A stretch of DNA of 64,000 bases from Athripsodes cinereus (GCA_947579605.1 OX388306.1:2108001-2172000), one strand, 5' to 3'. Shown: positions 21,381-31,790, counted from the stretch's first letter. Made by a program: numbers and translations. The notes: generated by a model not told the origin, from the letters alone.

Positions 21381-22399
21381 AACTTTGATGTTATTTAGAA
21401 CTATTGATGCACTTATTATGAAAGATTATTATGATGCGTAACACAGAATATTAAATGCGAGAATTTGATTAAAATTGAAGTATAACATACAATGATATTA
21501 TACGAAAAATGTGCGGATTTATTATGTGATTACACACGCGAAAGCTGAACACTGTAGGGTCAAGATATACCATGAAAACGGCTGTTTTTTCAAGAGTGAT
21601 GTAAAACGTGTCTGGCAGCTAGGATAATGGGTTGAAGATGTATGTACGTTTTTGTGATTGTTGGTGTATTTGTTTGTAATAATTAAATAAATAAATAAAA
21701 TAAAAAATGCTGTAGGTTGTATAACCTCATTGATCAAAACATTAATAAGTTTATGTACATTAGGAGCACAATAGACTAAAATTAAGACAAATATTAGGTT
21801 TATTATATTATACATTAGTTACGGTTTTAAACCATAATGTTTCATTATTAAATGGACATAATGATGGATGAATTTACGTAGTAGCTCAGAATGAACTTTT
21901 TCAATAGACATAAAGAAAATATAATAAAACTATAATTAAAAAAAAATTATGGGCAATGCCCACCAAATTCCTTGTGCCGAACATGGAGATATGCATCTCC
22001 TTGATGACATACTTTTTCAAGAATATAATTTAATGTCGGAATGAAGCGAGAAATGCTGCTCTGTTGGAGCACTCTAGATTGAACGGCCAGACACTAAAAA
22101 TTATAGTATAAAGAAGAGTGAAGAAAATGGGAATATGCTTTCTTCTCTATGCTTTTTTTACAACTTTACATGACATTACTAGACAAGATAATCATGACAA
22201 AACAACATTTAAAATTGAAAAAATAATGCTTAAGATAACTTGATTACTTGTACTTTTGCATAAATTCGTCTGTCTATGATGTTTTAGGCGATGTGTCAAT
22301 GCCATTTGCCTTTAGAGGAATACCTGAGGTAAAGGTAAAAAAAATGAAAATGTATCTTTACACTATTTGTTATTAATTTGTTAACAAACAAGATATCTA
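21381..22399. other. AT-rich stretch, no gene seen
   Basis: An (AAATA)-type run at about 21680-21705 after TTGTTTGTAATAATTAAA may be the 3' end of an unidentified retroposon. Confidence 0.4.
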
Positions 22400-22556
22400 C
22401 ACTGAGAAAAATACTAACAAATTGATGGTAAATATATCAACGACTTGTTTGCGATAGGTTAATATTATAGATTCGTACTAATAAATCGTTTGTACTATCT
22501 CTGGTCCTAATCTGATAGTACGTACCAATGATTCGTTGTGAGTATTTTTCTCAGTG
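22400..22556. mobile_element. Mariner-like MITE
   Basis: Inverted termini CACTGAGAAAAATACT and AGTATTTTTCTCAGTG are flanked by TA on both sides (22398-22399 and 22557-22558). The 157-bp element is non-coding. The TA target and the CACTGAG terminus fit Tc1/mariner-type MITEs. A partial copy lies at 1438-1529. Confidence 0.75.
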
Positions 22557-23274
22557 TAGAATATGCTCAAAAAATGGAGTTTTTCATAGAAGACATTGAT
22601 TTTTTCGGGAATCGTTTGATAAAAATATATCTTTAGAGATGATAGAACTAAAATACATAAAATTTTTCAAAGCATACAATATACCGAAAAGTTTGTTCCC
22701 CAAAAAAAAAATGAGGATATTAGAACAAGAAAAAATTATTCACAAAATAATTTTTTTTTTTATATCAAGGCAAGGCACCCGAAACAAACAATAATTTCAT
22801 TTTAACGCATCGGGATGAAGTTTAATGAGATTTTTAACTATCATCCAAATCGTTAATTAAAGCGCCGGCGTTTTTAACTTAAAAACATTAACGAAAATAA
22901 AACCAGAAATTCTTAATAAATTTTAATTTATTTCATTTTTATTTAGAAAATTATTAGATTATAAAAATGAATATAATAAAAATTCGAAATATGTTTGAAC
23001 AATCAAGGACGTATAAAGGAGGCCCTTTTCAGTAATAAAATTATGAAAAGGCTATATATACAAAATAAAACGGAATAGGAGTACGAAAAAATGCTCATGA
23101 ATAAAAGTATCAATGTCTGAAATGCACTTTTATTTATCTCTTTATAAAGTGAATCGTTTCAAAAAGTTATGGATTTTGAGAATTTATTTACAGGTTTTCT
23201 TAAAAAAATATTACCTACTTGTCATTCGTTTAAAGGCAAATCACACCCCGCGAAAAAGATGGGTTATTGTATAT
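22557..23274. other. AT-rich stretch, no gene seen
   Basis: No recognisable gene or repeat. Confidence 0.45.
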
Positions 23275-23499
23275 TTATATATTATATTGTATATTGTATA
23301 TCATCAGCCGTAGGCCCAGTCCGGGCACTTGGATTCGTCAAAAGCATTACAATTTTTGATTAAAAAATATTAAAAAGAAACAGACATCCAGTAAATTTAT
23401 AGGTCATTGCAAATCGGAGTGTAAATGGCTCAGATTTGCAAATCGTCAGACATAGGCAGACAACAAGAGACAACAAAGAATTACAGATTTACAAAATAT

Positions 23500-26463
23500 T
23501 TAAATGCTAATAGAGTCATTTGCTCGATTCAGCATTTCGTCAATCGTGTAAAAGGATTGCTCAACGAGATACTCCTTCACCCTCCCACGAAACGCCTCCA
23601 AGCCCAAGGCCCTCACATCTTCAGGCAGCTTGTTAAACAACCGCACACTGAGGCACACAAAGCTTTTGCTGACCTTTGCCAACCTATGCTCGATTGCACG
23701 AACATCATTTTTATGTCTAGTGTCATAGGCGTGCTGATCCGAATTTAGGGGAGTGTTTGGCAAGTTTTTCCGGGCAAAAGTCATGCACTCTATGATATAT
23801 GCACCGGCCAAGGTCAATACACCCAGCTCTCGAAAGGAGTTTCGACAACTGTCTCCCGGCTTCAGCCCCATTAATACTCGTATGGCCCTTTTTTGTAAGA
23901 GAAATATTCTTCTTGCTTCACCTACCCCGCCCCAGAACAGCACCCCATATGACATGATGCTGTGAAAGTAGGCATGGTATATGGACTTTGCCGCCTCAAA
24001 ACCGCAGGTCTCTTTAATTTTTTTAATTGCGAAAATTGCGGAATTTAATTTCCCGGCCAGCTCCTCAATGTGCGCCGTCCACCGCAATCTCCTGTCAATC
24101 TTAACTCCTAAGAATTTACAATTGTCAACTATAGCTAGTTGGCGCTCAGACAGAGCCGCCGTGACTGGGTCGGGCGCAGAGGACTGTCTCAGTGAGAAGT
24201 GAATAGTATTCGTTTTCGTCACATTCAGGACAAGATCATTTTCCCTGAACCACTCGCCCACTCTGTCCAGGACACTTAAGGTGTTGCGAATCGTTTTCTC
24301 TTTTTCAATACCATCCTGGATCAATATCGAGGTATCGTCTGCGAACATAACTATTTTTTGACCTTCCTCGATACAGCCTGGTAGGTCGTTCACATAAATT
24401 AAAAAGAGCAAGGGCCCCAGTATCGAACCTTGGGGAACGCCGCAGACTATCGCTCTCTCAGTCAACCTGACACCGTTTACCTCTGTGATCTGTCTACGGT
24501 CATCCAAATACGATCTGAGAAATTGATTCTCAGTGCCCCTCACTCCGTATAGAGTGAGCTTTTCTAGTAGAATTTTATGGTTCACACAATCAAATGCCTT
24601 TGACAGATCACAGAAGACTCCATATGTATCGCGCTTCTGATCCAGAGATTCAAGAACTGTCTGGAGTAGGGACGAAATCCCGTCGACCGTACTTTTTCCC
24701 TTTTGGAAACCAAATTGGAGTGAATTTAGGGTATTATTGTGAACAAAAAAGTGGGCGAGCTGTGCAGTGACCATTCTCTCAAGAAGCTTACTAATCACCG
24801 GCAGGATCGAGATGGGTCTGTAGTTTCCGGGGTCAGTTGGGTCACCCTTTTTATGTATAGGGACAACCCTAGTCATTTTTAAGAGATCCGGAAAAATCCC
24901 CTGCTCAAGGCTCAAATTAAACAATTTTGCTAGACATGGTGCAAGGCAATGAATAATGGATTTAAGTAATTTAGTTGATATATTCCAGAGGTCTGTGGAT
25001 CCTTTTGATTTTAAATTTTTACAGGTATTTAATACGTCCTTTGTGGATATTGGCCTAAACTTGAAAGTAGTCTCTACAGAATCTATACACTTATATTTAT
25101 TGGTTACAACCGAGGAAGGGCCTGATGCCTGAATCAGGGATGATGCTGCACTTACAAAATATTCGTTAAAGTAATTTGATATGGCCAGTTTATCGGAACC
25201 ATCTATGCCGCCTACAGTGATGAGATCCGCCTCATGAGAGTGCTCAATGGATCTACCCGTTTCCTCTTTAATAACATTCCATGTTGCTCTAATTGGATTT
25301 TTTGATAGCATTATTTTGCGGCTAAGAAATCTTTTTTTTGCCTCTTTACACACTGCTTTGAATATGGCACTGTATCTACGTACTAAATTTGTAATTTCTT
25401 CAGAATTTTTCAATCTTTTTTGCTCGTACAATTGGAACAAATTTCTCCTTGATATCCGTATACCAGGAGTAGCCCAACATTCAAAAGATTTCTTAGTCAT
25501 ACACTTTGTTTTCTTTACAGGAAAATTATGATTCAATTCCAAAAGGATTAATTTGAACAATTCACTAAAAACCAAATTTACATTTTTGTTGTCGACTGCC
25601 AAAGAGCAAACAGTATGGGCAACAGATTGTTGGAAATTATTTATGCTTTCCTCGGTACAAATTCTCCTGGAAATACATTTTTTTACAACTGGTTTACATT
25701 TAATATTCTCAATTTTAAATTCAATCATTTGCCCATAATGGTCTGATCTGATTATATCAACAAGGTGAGAATTAATCAAGTTTACATCTGTAAAAACATT
25801 GTCAATGCAAGTGGCTGTACTATTTGTTACTCTAGTAGGTGCAAGAATGCTACGCGTCGAACAGAAACTACTCATAATATCCACAAAATTGTTCTTGTTG
25901 TTTGTGTCAGTGTCTAGATCTATATTGAAATCACCACATACAATTAGGCGCTTATTATTATTTAAACTTAAAATATTCAGGGCATTTTCCAGTGTACTGA
26001 GGAATGAGTCAACGTTTCCAGATGGTGCTCTGTACACTGAGACAACTACAATATTATTCATTTCAACACAACTGATCTCACAGTGCTTTTCTAATGACAG
26101 TTTCACAATGTCTACCCTGTTTTTTGCTCGCCATTTATTATTTACAAATATAAGAGATCCCCCTCTTGTTGTTTTTTCTCTACTAAAGTTACTAATGATA
26201 CTAAAGTTAGATATATTGTGACACACGACCTCAGACTCGCATAACCATGACTCAGTGATGCACAACACATCCAACCCATCCAATACCGGCGAAGTGTTCA
26301 ACTCGTGGAGTTTGCCACGCAGGCCCTGGACGTTCTGATGTGCGACTGTGAAGGTACTGCCATGTTGTGTCTTTGATTTTGGCCTAAAAAAGACCTGCTT
26401 GTCCTCGCCATTGGTGTTATCTGCTGCACTGTGTCTGCTAGTGGTAATGGAGAATCCCCGTGG
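23500..26463 (-). CDS. LINE ORF2: AP endonuclease plus reverse transcriptase (CR1/Jockey type)
   Basis: The frame is open from 26463, just after a TAA, to the stop at 23500, a span of 987 codons. The endonuclease opens with AHQNVQGLRGKLHEL, which lies upstream of the TTG at 26301, so a start there would delete the first catalytic strand. Counting from that TTG, the endonuclease shows ITESW (15-19), GDFN (123-126) and SDH (186-188). The reverse transcriptase has NYRPISILPV, FGFQKGKSTVDG, FCDLSKAFD, GVPQGSILGP and FADD. No ATG occurs in this frame between 26463 and the endonuclease start. Expression therefore probably depends on ORF1 translation, by frameshifting or termination-coupled reinitiation. 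Confidence 0.9.
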   Translation of the reverse strand, partial: PRGFSITTSRHSAADNTNGEDKQVFFRPKSKTQHGSTFTVAHQNVQGLRGKLHELNTSPVLDGLDVLCITESWLCESEVVCHNISNFSIISNFSREKTTRGGSLIFVNNKWRAKNRVDIVKLSLEKHCEISCVEMNNIVVVSVYRAPSGNVDSFLSTLENALNILSLNNNKRLIVCGDFNIDLDTDTNNKNNFVDIMSSFCSTRSILAPTRVTNSTATCIDNVFTDVNLINSHLVDIIRSDHYGQMIEFKIENIKCKPVVKKCISRRICTEESINNFQQSVAHTVCSLAVDNKNVNLVFSELFKLILLELNHNFPVKKTKCMTKKSFECWATPGIRISRRNLFQLYEQKRLKNSEEITNLVRRYSAIFKAVCKEAKKRFLSRKIMLSKNPIRATWNVIKEETGRSIEHSHEADLITVGGIDGSDKLAISNYFNEYFVSAASSLIQASGPSSVVTNKYKCIDSVETTFKFRPISTKDVLNTCKNLKSKGSTDLWNISTKLLKSIIHCLAPCLAKLFNLSLEQGIFPDLLKMTRVVPIHKKGDPTDPGNYRPISILPVISKLLERMVTAQLAHFFVHNNTLNSLQFGFQKGKSTVDGISSLLQTVLESLDQKRDTYGVFCDLSKAFDCVNHKILLEKLTLYGVRGTENQFLRSYLDDRRQITEVNGVRLTERAIVCGVPQGSILGPLLFLIYVNDLPGCIEEGQKIVMFADDTSILIQDGIEKEKTIRNTLSVLDRVGEWFRENDLVLNVTKTNTIHFSLRQSSAPDPVTAALSERQLAIVDNCKFLGVKIDRRLRWTAHIEELAGKLNSAIFAIKKIKETCGFEAAKSIYHAYFHSIMSYGVLFWGGVGEARRIFLLQKRAIRVLMGLKPGDSCRNSFRELGVLTLAGAYIIECMTFARKNLPNTPLNSDQHAYDTRHKNDVRAIEHRLAKVSKSFVCLSVRLFNKLPEDVRALGLEAFRGRVKEYLVEQSFYTIDEMLNRANDSISI

Positions 26464-27218
26464 TTACTTTTCTCTATATCCTCACTTCTCCGTACTCGTA
26501 TTAAATTTTTTGCTCTATGAATTGTGTGCTTAAGATTATATATTATACTGTTATCCAATGTCATCCCGTTCTGATCATTGGTTTCCAATATAAAGGTGTG
26601 ACTGCTCATTCTAGTTAGATTATACAGGTAACAATTGATTTCGTAAAGTCTCTTGTTCACGATTGAGTCATTTTTACAATAGCGTAGACTTGTTATGTAT
26701 ACTGTTTTTCCCAGTTTTTCCGATGTCTCAACGATTTTCTCCACTGCATTTTTATATTGTCTGGTATGGTATATGTTAGTATAACTTCCCACAGCCAGTA
26801 CAATGACGTCATCTTTAGATGCTTCGTTGACAATCGCATTGATATTTTGCAACATTTCTTGCATTCTCGCACCGGGCCTGGCAACACAGGTCACATTATA
26901 ATCCACTTTTCGGTGTAATTTTAATCCCAGGCCCTTTGCATTTTCATCGCCAATAATAAGCAGTTTACGTGTTAAATATTTTTCATTGGATTGAGATTTT
27001 AACTCATTTCTTGACTTACAACTACCACTGTGATTACCACTCCCACTGTCCTTCCTGACATAAGTTTCTTCATTGTAGTTTTCGAATTGTTCATAAAGGT
27101 TGTCATAAGCTCCTCTCAGAGTCTCGCAAGTACGTTGTGCCTCTTCAAGCCTCGTCAATATTATTTTTTCATTTTTCACGAATTCACTTATCTTGTAGGT
27201 TGTAGGTACAAGTGCCAT
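26298..27218 (-). CDS. LINE ORF1 with SGNH-hydrolase-like domain
   Basis: A 306-residue protein starting at a real ATG. Residues 10-50 are charged and helical, probably a coiled coil. Residues 86-240 resemble the SGNH/esterase fold known from ORF1 of some CR1-type LINEs. LLIIGDENAKGLG (86-98) corresponds to block I, RPGA (114-117) to block II and LAVGSYTN (141-148) to block III. The nucleophile Ser of the GDS motif is Glu here, and no convincing DxxH is seen, so enzyme activity is doubtful. In such elements ORF1 binds the RNA and assembles the particle. The stop (TGA, 26300-26298) lies 165 nt inside the ORF2 frame. No PHD or CCHC finger is seen, which may mean the N terminus is incomplete. 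Confidence 0.75.
   Translation of the reverse strand: MALVPTTYKISEFVKNEKIILTRLEEAQRTCETLRGAYDNLYEQFENYNEETYVRKDSGSGNHSGSCKSRNELKSQSNEKYLTRKLLIIGDENAKGLGLKLHRKVDYNVTCVARPGARMQEMLQNINAIVNEASKDDVIVLAVGSYTNIYHTRQYKNAVEKIVETSEKLGKTVYITSLRYCKNDSIVNKRLYEINCYLYNLTRMSSHTFILETNDQNGMTLDNSIIYNLKHTIHRAKNLIRVRRSEDIEKSNHGDSPLPLADTVQQITPMARTSRSFLGQNQRHNMAVPSQSHIRTSRACVANSTS
26385..26391 (-). promoter_or_regulatory. Candidate -1 frameshift slippery heptamer
   Basis: On the minus strand the heptamer T_TTT_TTA is read in the ORF1 frame as TC[T TTT TTA] (ORF1 Ser-Phe-Leu, Leu 278). U_UUU_UUA is a canonical simultaneous-slippage site. A -1 slip enters exactly the ORF2 frame (TTT TTT AGG). AGGCC, immediately downstream, can pair with GGCCT about 60 nt later, a possible stimulatory structure. 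This is an inference from sequence only. Confidence 0.5.
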
Positions 27219-27315
27219 CTAGGGAACTAACAAATAAGGCGACATTGTCTTTTCTCAGCTTTTTTGATAATTTTGTCTATTAATTGTGTCGGTGCACACG
27301 TTGTATAATTCCATA

Positions 27316-27666
27316 ATTATGTAATTTGAAACAAGTGTTTCTTTCTACTATAGATTATTGATTCCGAGAGATTGATAATGACCTGAGGCCTGAGTCAGTA
27401 ACACATTTTCACGTAACGTTTTCGTTCCGTTAGCGTTCAAATGTAGACGATGTTGCGCCAAGGTGTTAATTTTCGTAACTTTTGTGTATCTTAGCAACGA
27501 AATTGACACTTGTTTGCAACTTCGTCTATACTCGAACGTTAACGGAATGAAAACGTAACGTGAAAATGTGTTATTCACTCAGGTCTCTGATAAGTCGAAA
27601 GACGTCTCTCTCGGAATCAATAATCAATAGTATGTAGAAAGAAGCACTTGTTTCAAATTACATAAT
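27316..27666. repeat. Foldback element with ~150-bp inverted arms
   Basis: ATTATGTAATTTGAAACAAG at the left end is mirrored at 27666. The arms continue through GATTATTGATTCCGAGAGA and ACACATTTTCACGTAACGTT, with modest divergence around a ~60-bp centre. It has no coding capacity, and flanking duplications are not obvious. It sits about 80 bp beyond the CR1-type LINE's 5' end. Confidence 0.8.
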
Positions 27667-27877
27667 AATTTTATCTATTAAATTTCGTTCAAACCAGTCG
27701 TTCATTGTCAAACTTCAATCCCTTTGAATCTCTCATTCATTGAGACAATATAAAAATAATAACAGAATAAATTAGTTAATGAAATTAAACTGTTTTTTCA
27801 TACTTCCATTTGAAGGTTTCATAGGTTTGAACTACCCTCGTTCGTACCTAATACATTATTTTTACGAAAAAAATAAT

Positions 27878-27920
27878 GTACAACCTTACACACCTTTCAC
27901 AGTAAGCTAAAAGCTTATGT
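27878..27920 (-). repeat. SINE-C 3' body fragment
   Basis: CACACCTTTCACAGTAAGC and TAAAAGCTTATGTTG match the SINE-C body at 14873-14905. Confidence 0.55.
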
Positions 27921-28439
27921 TGTTTTATCAGTACGAAGTATAAAATCGCTCTGAGTATCTGAATAGAAGCTTGAGGGTTGTTTCTACTTGTGTTTCAGAT
28001 AAAAGTTTTGAGGGGTGAAAAAAAGAAAACAACCTACATATTTGACTTTGGCACGTATATTTTCAATTTCATATCGTTTAGTTAAATAATCTTATAACTA
28101 TTAAAAAAAGGGTTAGTTTGTGCATTCAATAATATTATGTGTATTTACATTTTTATGTTTTATTTTAATTCATCTATAGAAATGAAATATTGAAATGGAG
28201 GCGCCACGGCGTCGACGTTCGTATTGAATTTGGACGTCCATAATAATTTTATTCAAACTTGGTTAGTTCTTTTAATATCTACTATAATGATGTTACGGAA
28301 ACCAAATAATTACTATACATGGATAATTGTGGAAGAATTTCATAATAAACTGTGGCGTCTCAAATTAAGTAGGTATTATAATGTCAATGGTCCGAGAAAT
28401 GTATCATGAAAAGGGGTCACAAACCATAACACTCAGTTA
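27921..28439. other. AT-rich stretch, no gene seen
   Basis: No recognisable gene. The last three bases are the TTA duplication of the adjoining MITE. Confidence 0.45.
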
Positions 28440-28974
28440 TGGGGTGTTCACATTTGGCGAATATCGCCAGGCGAATTTCAAAATATAACGCCAGGCGAAA
28501 AAACAAAATTCGCCGTACGCCCATTGATCGTCACACCTGTTCACACAGTCCACCGATTTAGAAACGATCTGTCAGATGCGCTTTGATTTTGACACTGTTT
28601 TCAAAATGGCGTCGAGATGGAGATCGCGAAGTGCTTATTTTTAGTCGAAAATGTTATAGTAGATGTTATAAGGCGCCTTTTAATTAAGGAAACAAACGCC
28701 ACAAACCAACAACAAAGATAACAGCTGTCACGAAGCGGGGAACATTATAAAATTTATAGGTTATAAAGTTTTTACCATAGATACGAACGCCGCGCACAAC
28801 TGCGCATGCGCGAATCGTTCAATCGGCCGAAAATGTTGGAAGGTGGTCAACTCGAGACGATATCGTTTCTACTGGTTTTTATCGTTTCAGACTAGCTGTC
28901 ATTTTGTTCACACGGTTCAAATGGCTAGCGATATTTTGGTGCCTGGCGATATTCGCCAAAGTGAGAACACCACA
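28440..28974. mobile_element. Harbinger-like MITE, copy 2
   Basis: A 535-bp copy of the element at 2856-3389 in the same orientation, again flanked by TTA (28437-28439 and 28975-28977). The two copies differ by scattered substitutions, so they are separate insertions of a related source. Confidence 0.85.
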
Positions 28975-29136
28975 TTAAGCAAAAAATGTTGTCGCCTAAC
29001 TCAGTGTCCGTTTATTTCCGTTAAAAAGGGCGGTCAATATAAGATTAAAACAAAACTTAAATTCAGGATACAAATTGTAATAGAAAATAGGTAATATAAT
29101 CAAAATAAAACGCTATTGTTTAGTACTTACAATTTG

Positions 29137-29260
29137 ACTTCATAAATTGCGACCCAGCTTTCAAGAACTTCCACTTTGGGTTAGCCAGATGATGAGAGCG
29201 AAAGCTCTCGAAAACCATCTCGCGATTAATGAAATCAATGTGGAAGTACTTCTTAATAGC
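29137..29260 (+). ncRNA. Hammerhead-like module with closing stem (candidate)
   Basis: CAGATGA (29186-29192), an unpaired T, a 6-bp hairpin GAGAGC-GAAA-GCTCTC, then GAAA (29210-29213). ACTTCCAC (29167-29174) can pair with GTGGAAGT (29240-29247) to enclose the module, as helix I of a type-I hammerhead would. The U of CUGA is an A here. The minus-strand sequence at 56395-56470 is a relative that keeps the hairpin with G-T pairs. Confidence 0.35.
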
Positions 29261-29763
29261 TGTAAGTGTTATATTTTTATTGATTAAACATGAAAATCAA
29301 CGGATAGTTTATAAACAAAAACAAGAAAACATTTGCATTATAAAACTATGTATTCATGAAGTTTGTTGCTTAGATTTTACTGCCAAAAATTTAAAGATAC
29401 ATAGCTTCTAGAAAAGGTTGTTTACTACATACAATTCAAATGGTAAAAGGGCGCCCTCGATTATTTAGAAGTCAAAAGTAGCGCCGGGATCTAACCCAAG
29501 TGATTATTACAAAGGTATGTGTCAGTATGGGACAGTTATTAATAATATTTAAGATTGTATTAATAAAAATAATATGAGGTAGGTAGATATATACAAAATA
29601 TTATTTTATACATAAAAAATATTTAAATTATTAACATAACTTAAGATGACAATAATGCGCTTCTAAACTAAACTAAATACCCTTTTGAAATCAGGGTTAT
29701 ACGAAAAGACTAAATTTTTTGAGTTTTACAGTTTTAGTAAAATTAAAAATCTTATTTTATTTC
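29261..29763. other. AT-rich stretch, no gene seen
   Basis: Short chance reading frames only. Confidence 0.45.
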
Positions 29764-29779
29764 TTGATTGTAGGTTAAA

Positions 29780-29860
29780 GTCCTGCTTCTGTGACAAAGC
29801 TTCAGGTGTCAGAGGACCTGTCATCTGGAATCGACTTCCCGAAAAACAAATCAATGAAAG
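29780..29860 (+). pseudogene. LINE C-terminal fragment (GPVIWNRLP motif)
   Basis: The frame reads FCDKASGVRGPVIWNRLPEK, the GP-x(2)-WNRLP signature near the C terminus of L2/CR1-group polyproteins (compare GPTAWNRLP in the 17.8-kb element). It is directly followed by a SINE-E head. Confidence 0.5.
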
Positions 29861-29864
29861 AGGC

Positions 29865-30065
29865 CAATCGACCATCCGGATAGCTCAGAAGTCTGGGGAC
29901 TTCTATTTATCTGATTGTATTTTTGTCCACACTGTACCTAGACACCATATTGGGCAGCCTGAGAGGCTGGCCGACCAAAAATCACCTTAACCTCCACGTG
30001 TGGAATCTTTTGATTGTTCCTATTGCTGATAGAAGGGAATACATTCATAAAATAAATAAACAATC
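29865..30065 (+). repeat. SINE-E copy 1, tRNA-like head
   Basis: CCGGATAGCTCAGAAGTCT resembles a tRNA A-box region. The body GGGCAGCCTGAGAGGCTGGC with CCGACCAAAA matches 44847-44990. It ends in CATTCATAAAATAAATAAAC. The B box is degenerate. Confidence 0.5.
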
Positions 30066-31079
30066 AAATAACAAAAGCATTTCCCAAACCTAGGTAACAA
30101 ATTGTGGAATTAGCACACTTACTTATTTTGTTTTGTTATGAATAATAATAAAAAAATGGGATTTGAAAAAAAAAAAAAAAAATTAAAACAAAACAATAAT
30201 AATAAAAAAAAATCAATAACAACGTTTAGGAGCAAATTGAAAACAGCATAGTTTTCCGCGTCCTTGAGACGGATGCGCCATCAAACGGAACCAAATAAAT
30301 CAGCCGACAAACATATATAATATATTGGATGTAAAAGAAAATTTAACCTAATTAAGAGCTAGTTAGGGATTAGCGTCACCTGAATATATTTTAGGCCTAA
30401 ATGTCTTAAATATAATTTTGTGTACCTATTACACGAAAAAAATCATTTAGAGAAAAGCATTTTTCAAACCCTGCTCAGAACAAAAGTATCCATGACAATG
30501 GGTGACAAGTTACAATAGTCCGCCGACAATATTACTATAAAATTCTTATACGCGCTAGACAAAGAAACGCCGTCTCGGTGTGTGAGAAACAACAGGTGAT
30601 AGAATGGGTGACAAAAATATTATTTTATTATTAATATACATACTTAATACAATAATAATAATATGATTATCATAAGTCATTTATATAAAATGATTGTGCT
30701 CTTTGTGATATCCGAAGTCAGAGGACAACCAGACCCTTTTGTCGTTATGATTTTATTATTGGTTTCGTAACATTTTTTAATCACAAGTGGCGCCCAAAAC
30801 TATGCATATTTACTGTAGAGATGCAGCGGATGGCATATTTGACCGAATACCGAATAGGTATTATGCAAGATCATGTGCCGAATAACCGAATATTCGGCAA
30901 AACAATGGTGAGAGCGTGCGGTACTCTCGACCAAGCATCTTCATGTAGGTACATCATAGACATATCATGTACCTACCTACTAGACTTGCAGCGCATTGCA
31001 TTTTTTCGATTTTTTTGTGTTCCAACATAAATAATAACGATAATAATATTATGTTGTTTCACCCCATATAGGTATAATG
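30066..31079. other. AT-rich stretch with poly-A runs
   Basis: An A run lies at about 30168-30181 and another near 30205. There is no gene. The 69-codon frame at 30821 has no known similarity. Confidence 0.45.
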
Positions 31080-31230
31080 AACATGCAAGCTGTCCTCTCC
31101 GTACCTACAAAATATATTCAGGATGGGATGAAAACCTCATGATTGAATTCAAGATGTAAAATGTCTATATTTTTTTGAACACGTGCCTTTTACAGGACAC
31201 TCGAAAACTTATATTATGGAAAAAAGTGAA
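31080..31230 (-). repeat. SINE-A fragment
   Basis: Reverse match containing CATGCAAGCTGTCCTCTCCG, ATTCAAGATGTAAAATGTC and GTGCCTTTTACAGGACACTC. Confidence 0.65.
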
Positions 31231-31694
31231 TATAATTTTTTTTTTATTTTATATTCTTATAGTTGTATGTACCTACTGCACCCAGCAACTCAAGTAGGTA
31301 ATTTCTTTGCGGTACGACCTCATAAATAATAAATAATAATATTAAACCCAGGCTAAATCCTCGCCCGAATTATTATTCTTAATGTTGCCAGAGTGCCGAC
31401 TTCAAAACAATCGATAAATTTTAAAAACCATTTAATGTGCCATTCATACAAATGTATTACAACAACACCGACAGTAATGATTTTAATAATAATAATCGTA
31501 CCGTCATTTGTTTTTAATTATGTTCAATTGTTTTTTGCATACTTTTTGTTTTCTTGTTGATAATAATTATTATGAGTCATTTAAATTGTTTTGTTCTTCT
31601 TGGAATTTTACAATATTGATTTGATTAAATTGTTTGTCGATTGAATTTTTCATTAATTATGTTTGTTATATTGGCGAATTTATACTACTACTAC

Positions 31695-31790
31695 TATCTC
31701 ATCAGGGCATATACCAGAAGTGGGGTAGCCAGCAGACCAGCTTCTTGTAATAAACATGAAAACAGTCTACTCACTGTATCGGTGTTTTTT
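31695..31790 (-). repeat. SINE-A 3' fragment
   Basis: AGAAGTGGGGTAGCCAGCAG and the ACATGAAAACAGTCTACTC region match the reverse of the SINE-A 3' third. Confidence 0.6.

Larger units (their letters stand above)
23275..27240 (-). mobile_element. CR1/Jockey-type two-ORF LINE, nearly full length
   Basis: Transcribed right to left: ORF1 (27218-26298), ORF2 (open from 26463 to 23500) and a ~215-bp 3' UTR ending near an ATATACA-type repeat at about 23270-23300. Neither ORF contains an internal stop. The 5' limit just upstream of ORF1 is approximate, and the short leader suggests the 5' end may be slightly truncated. Confidence 0.75.
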
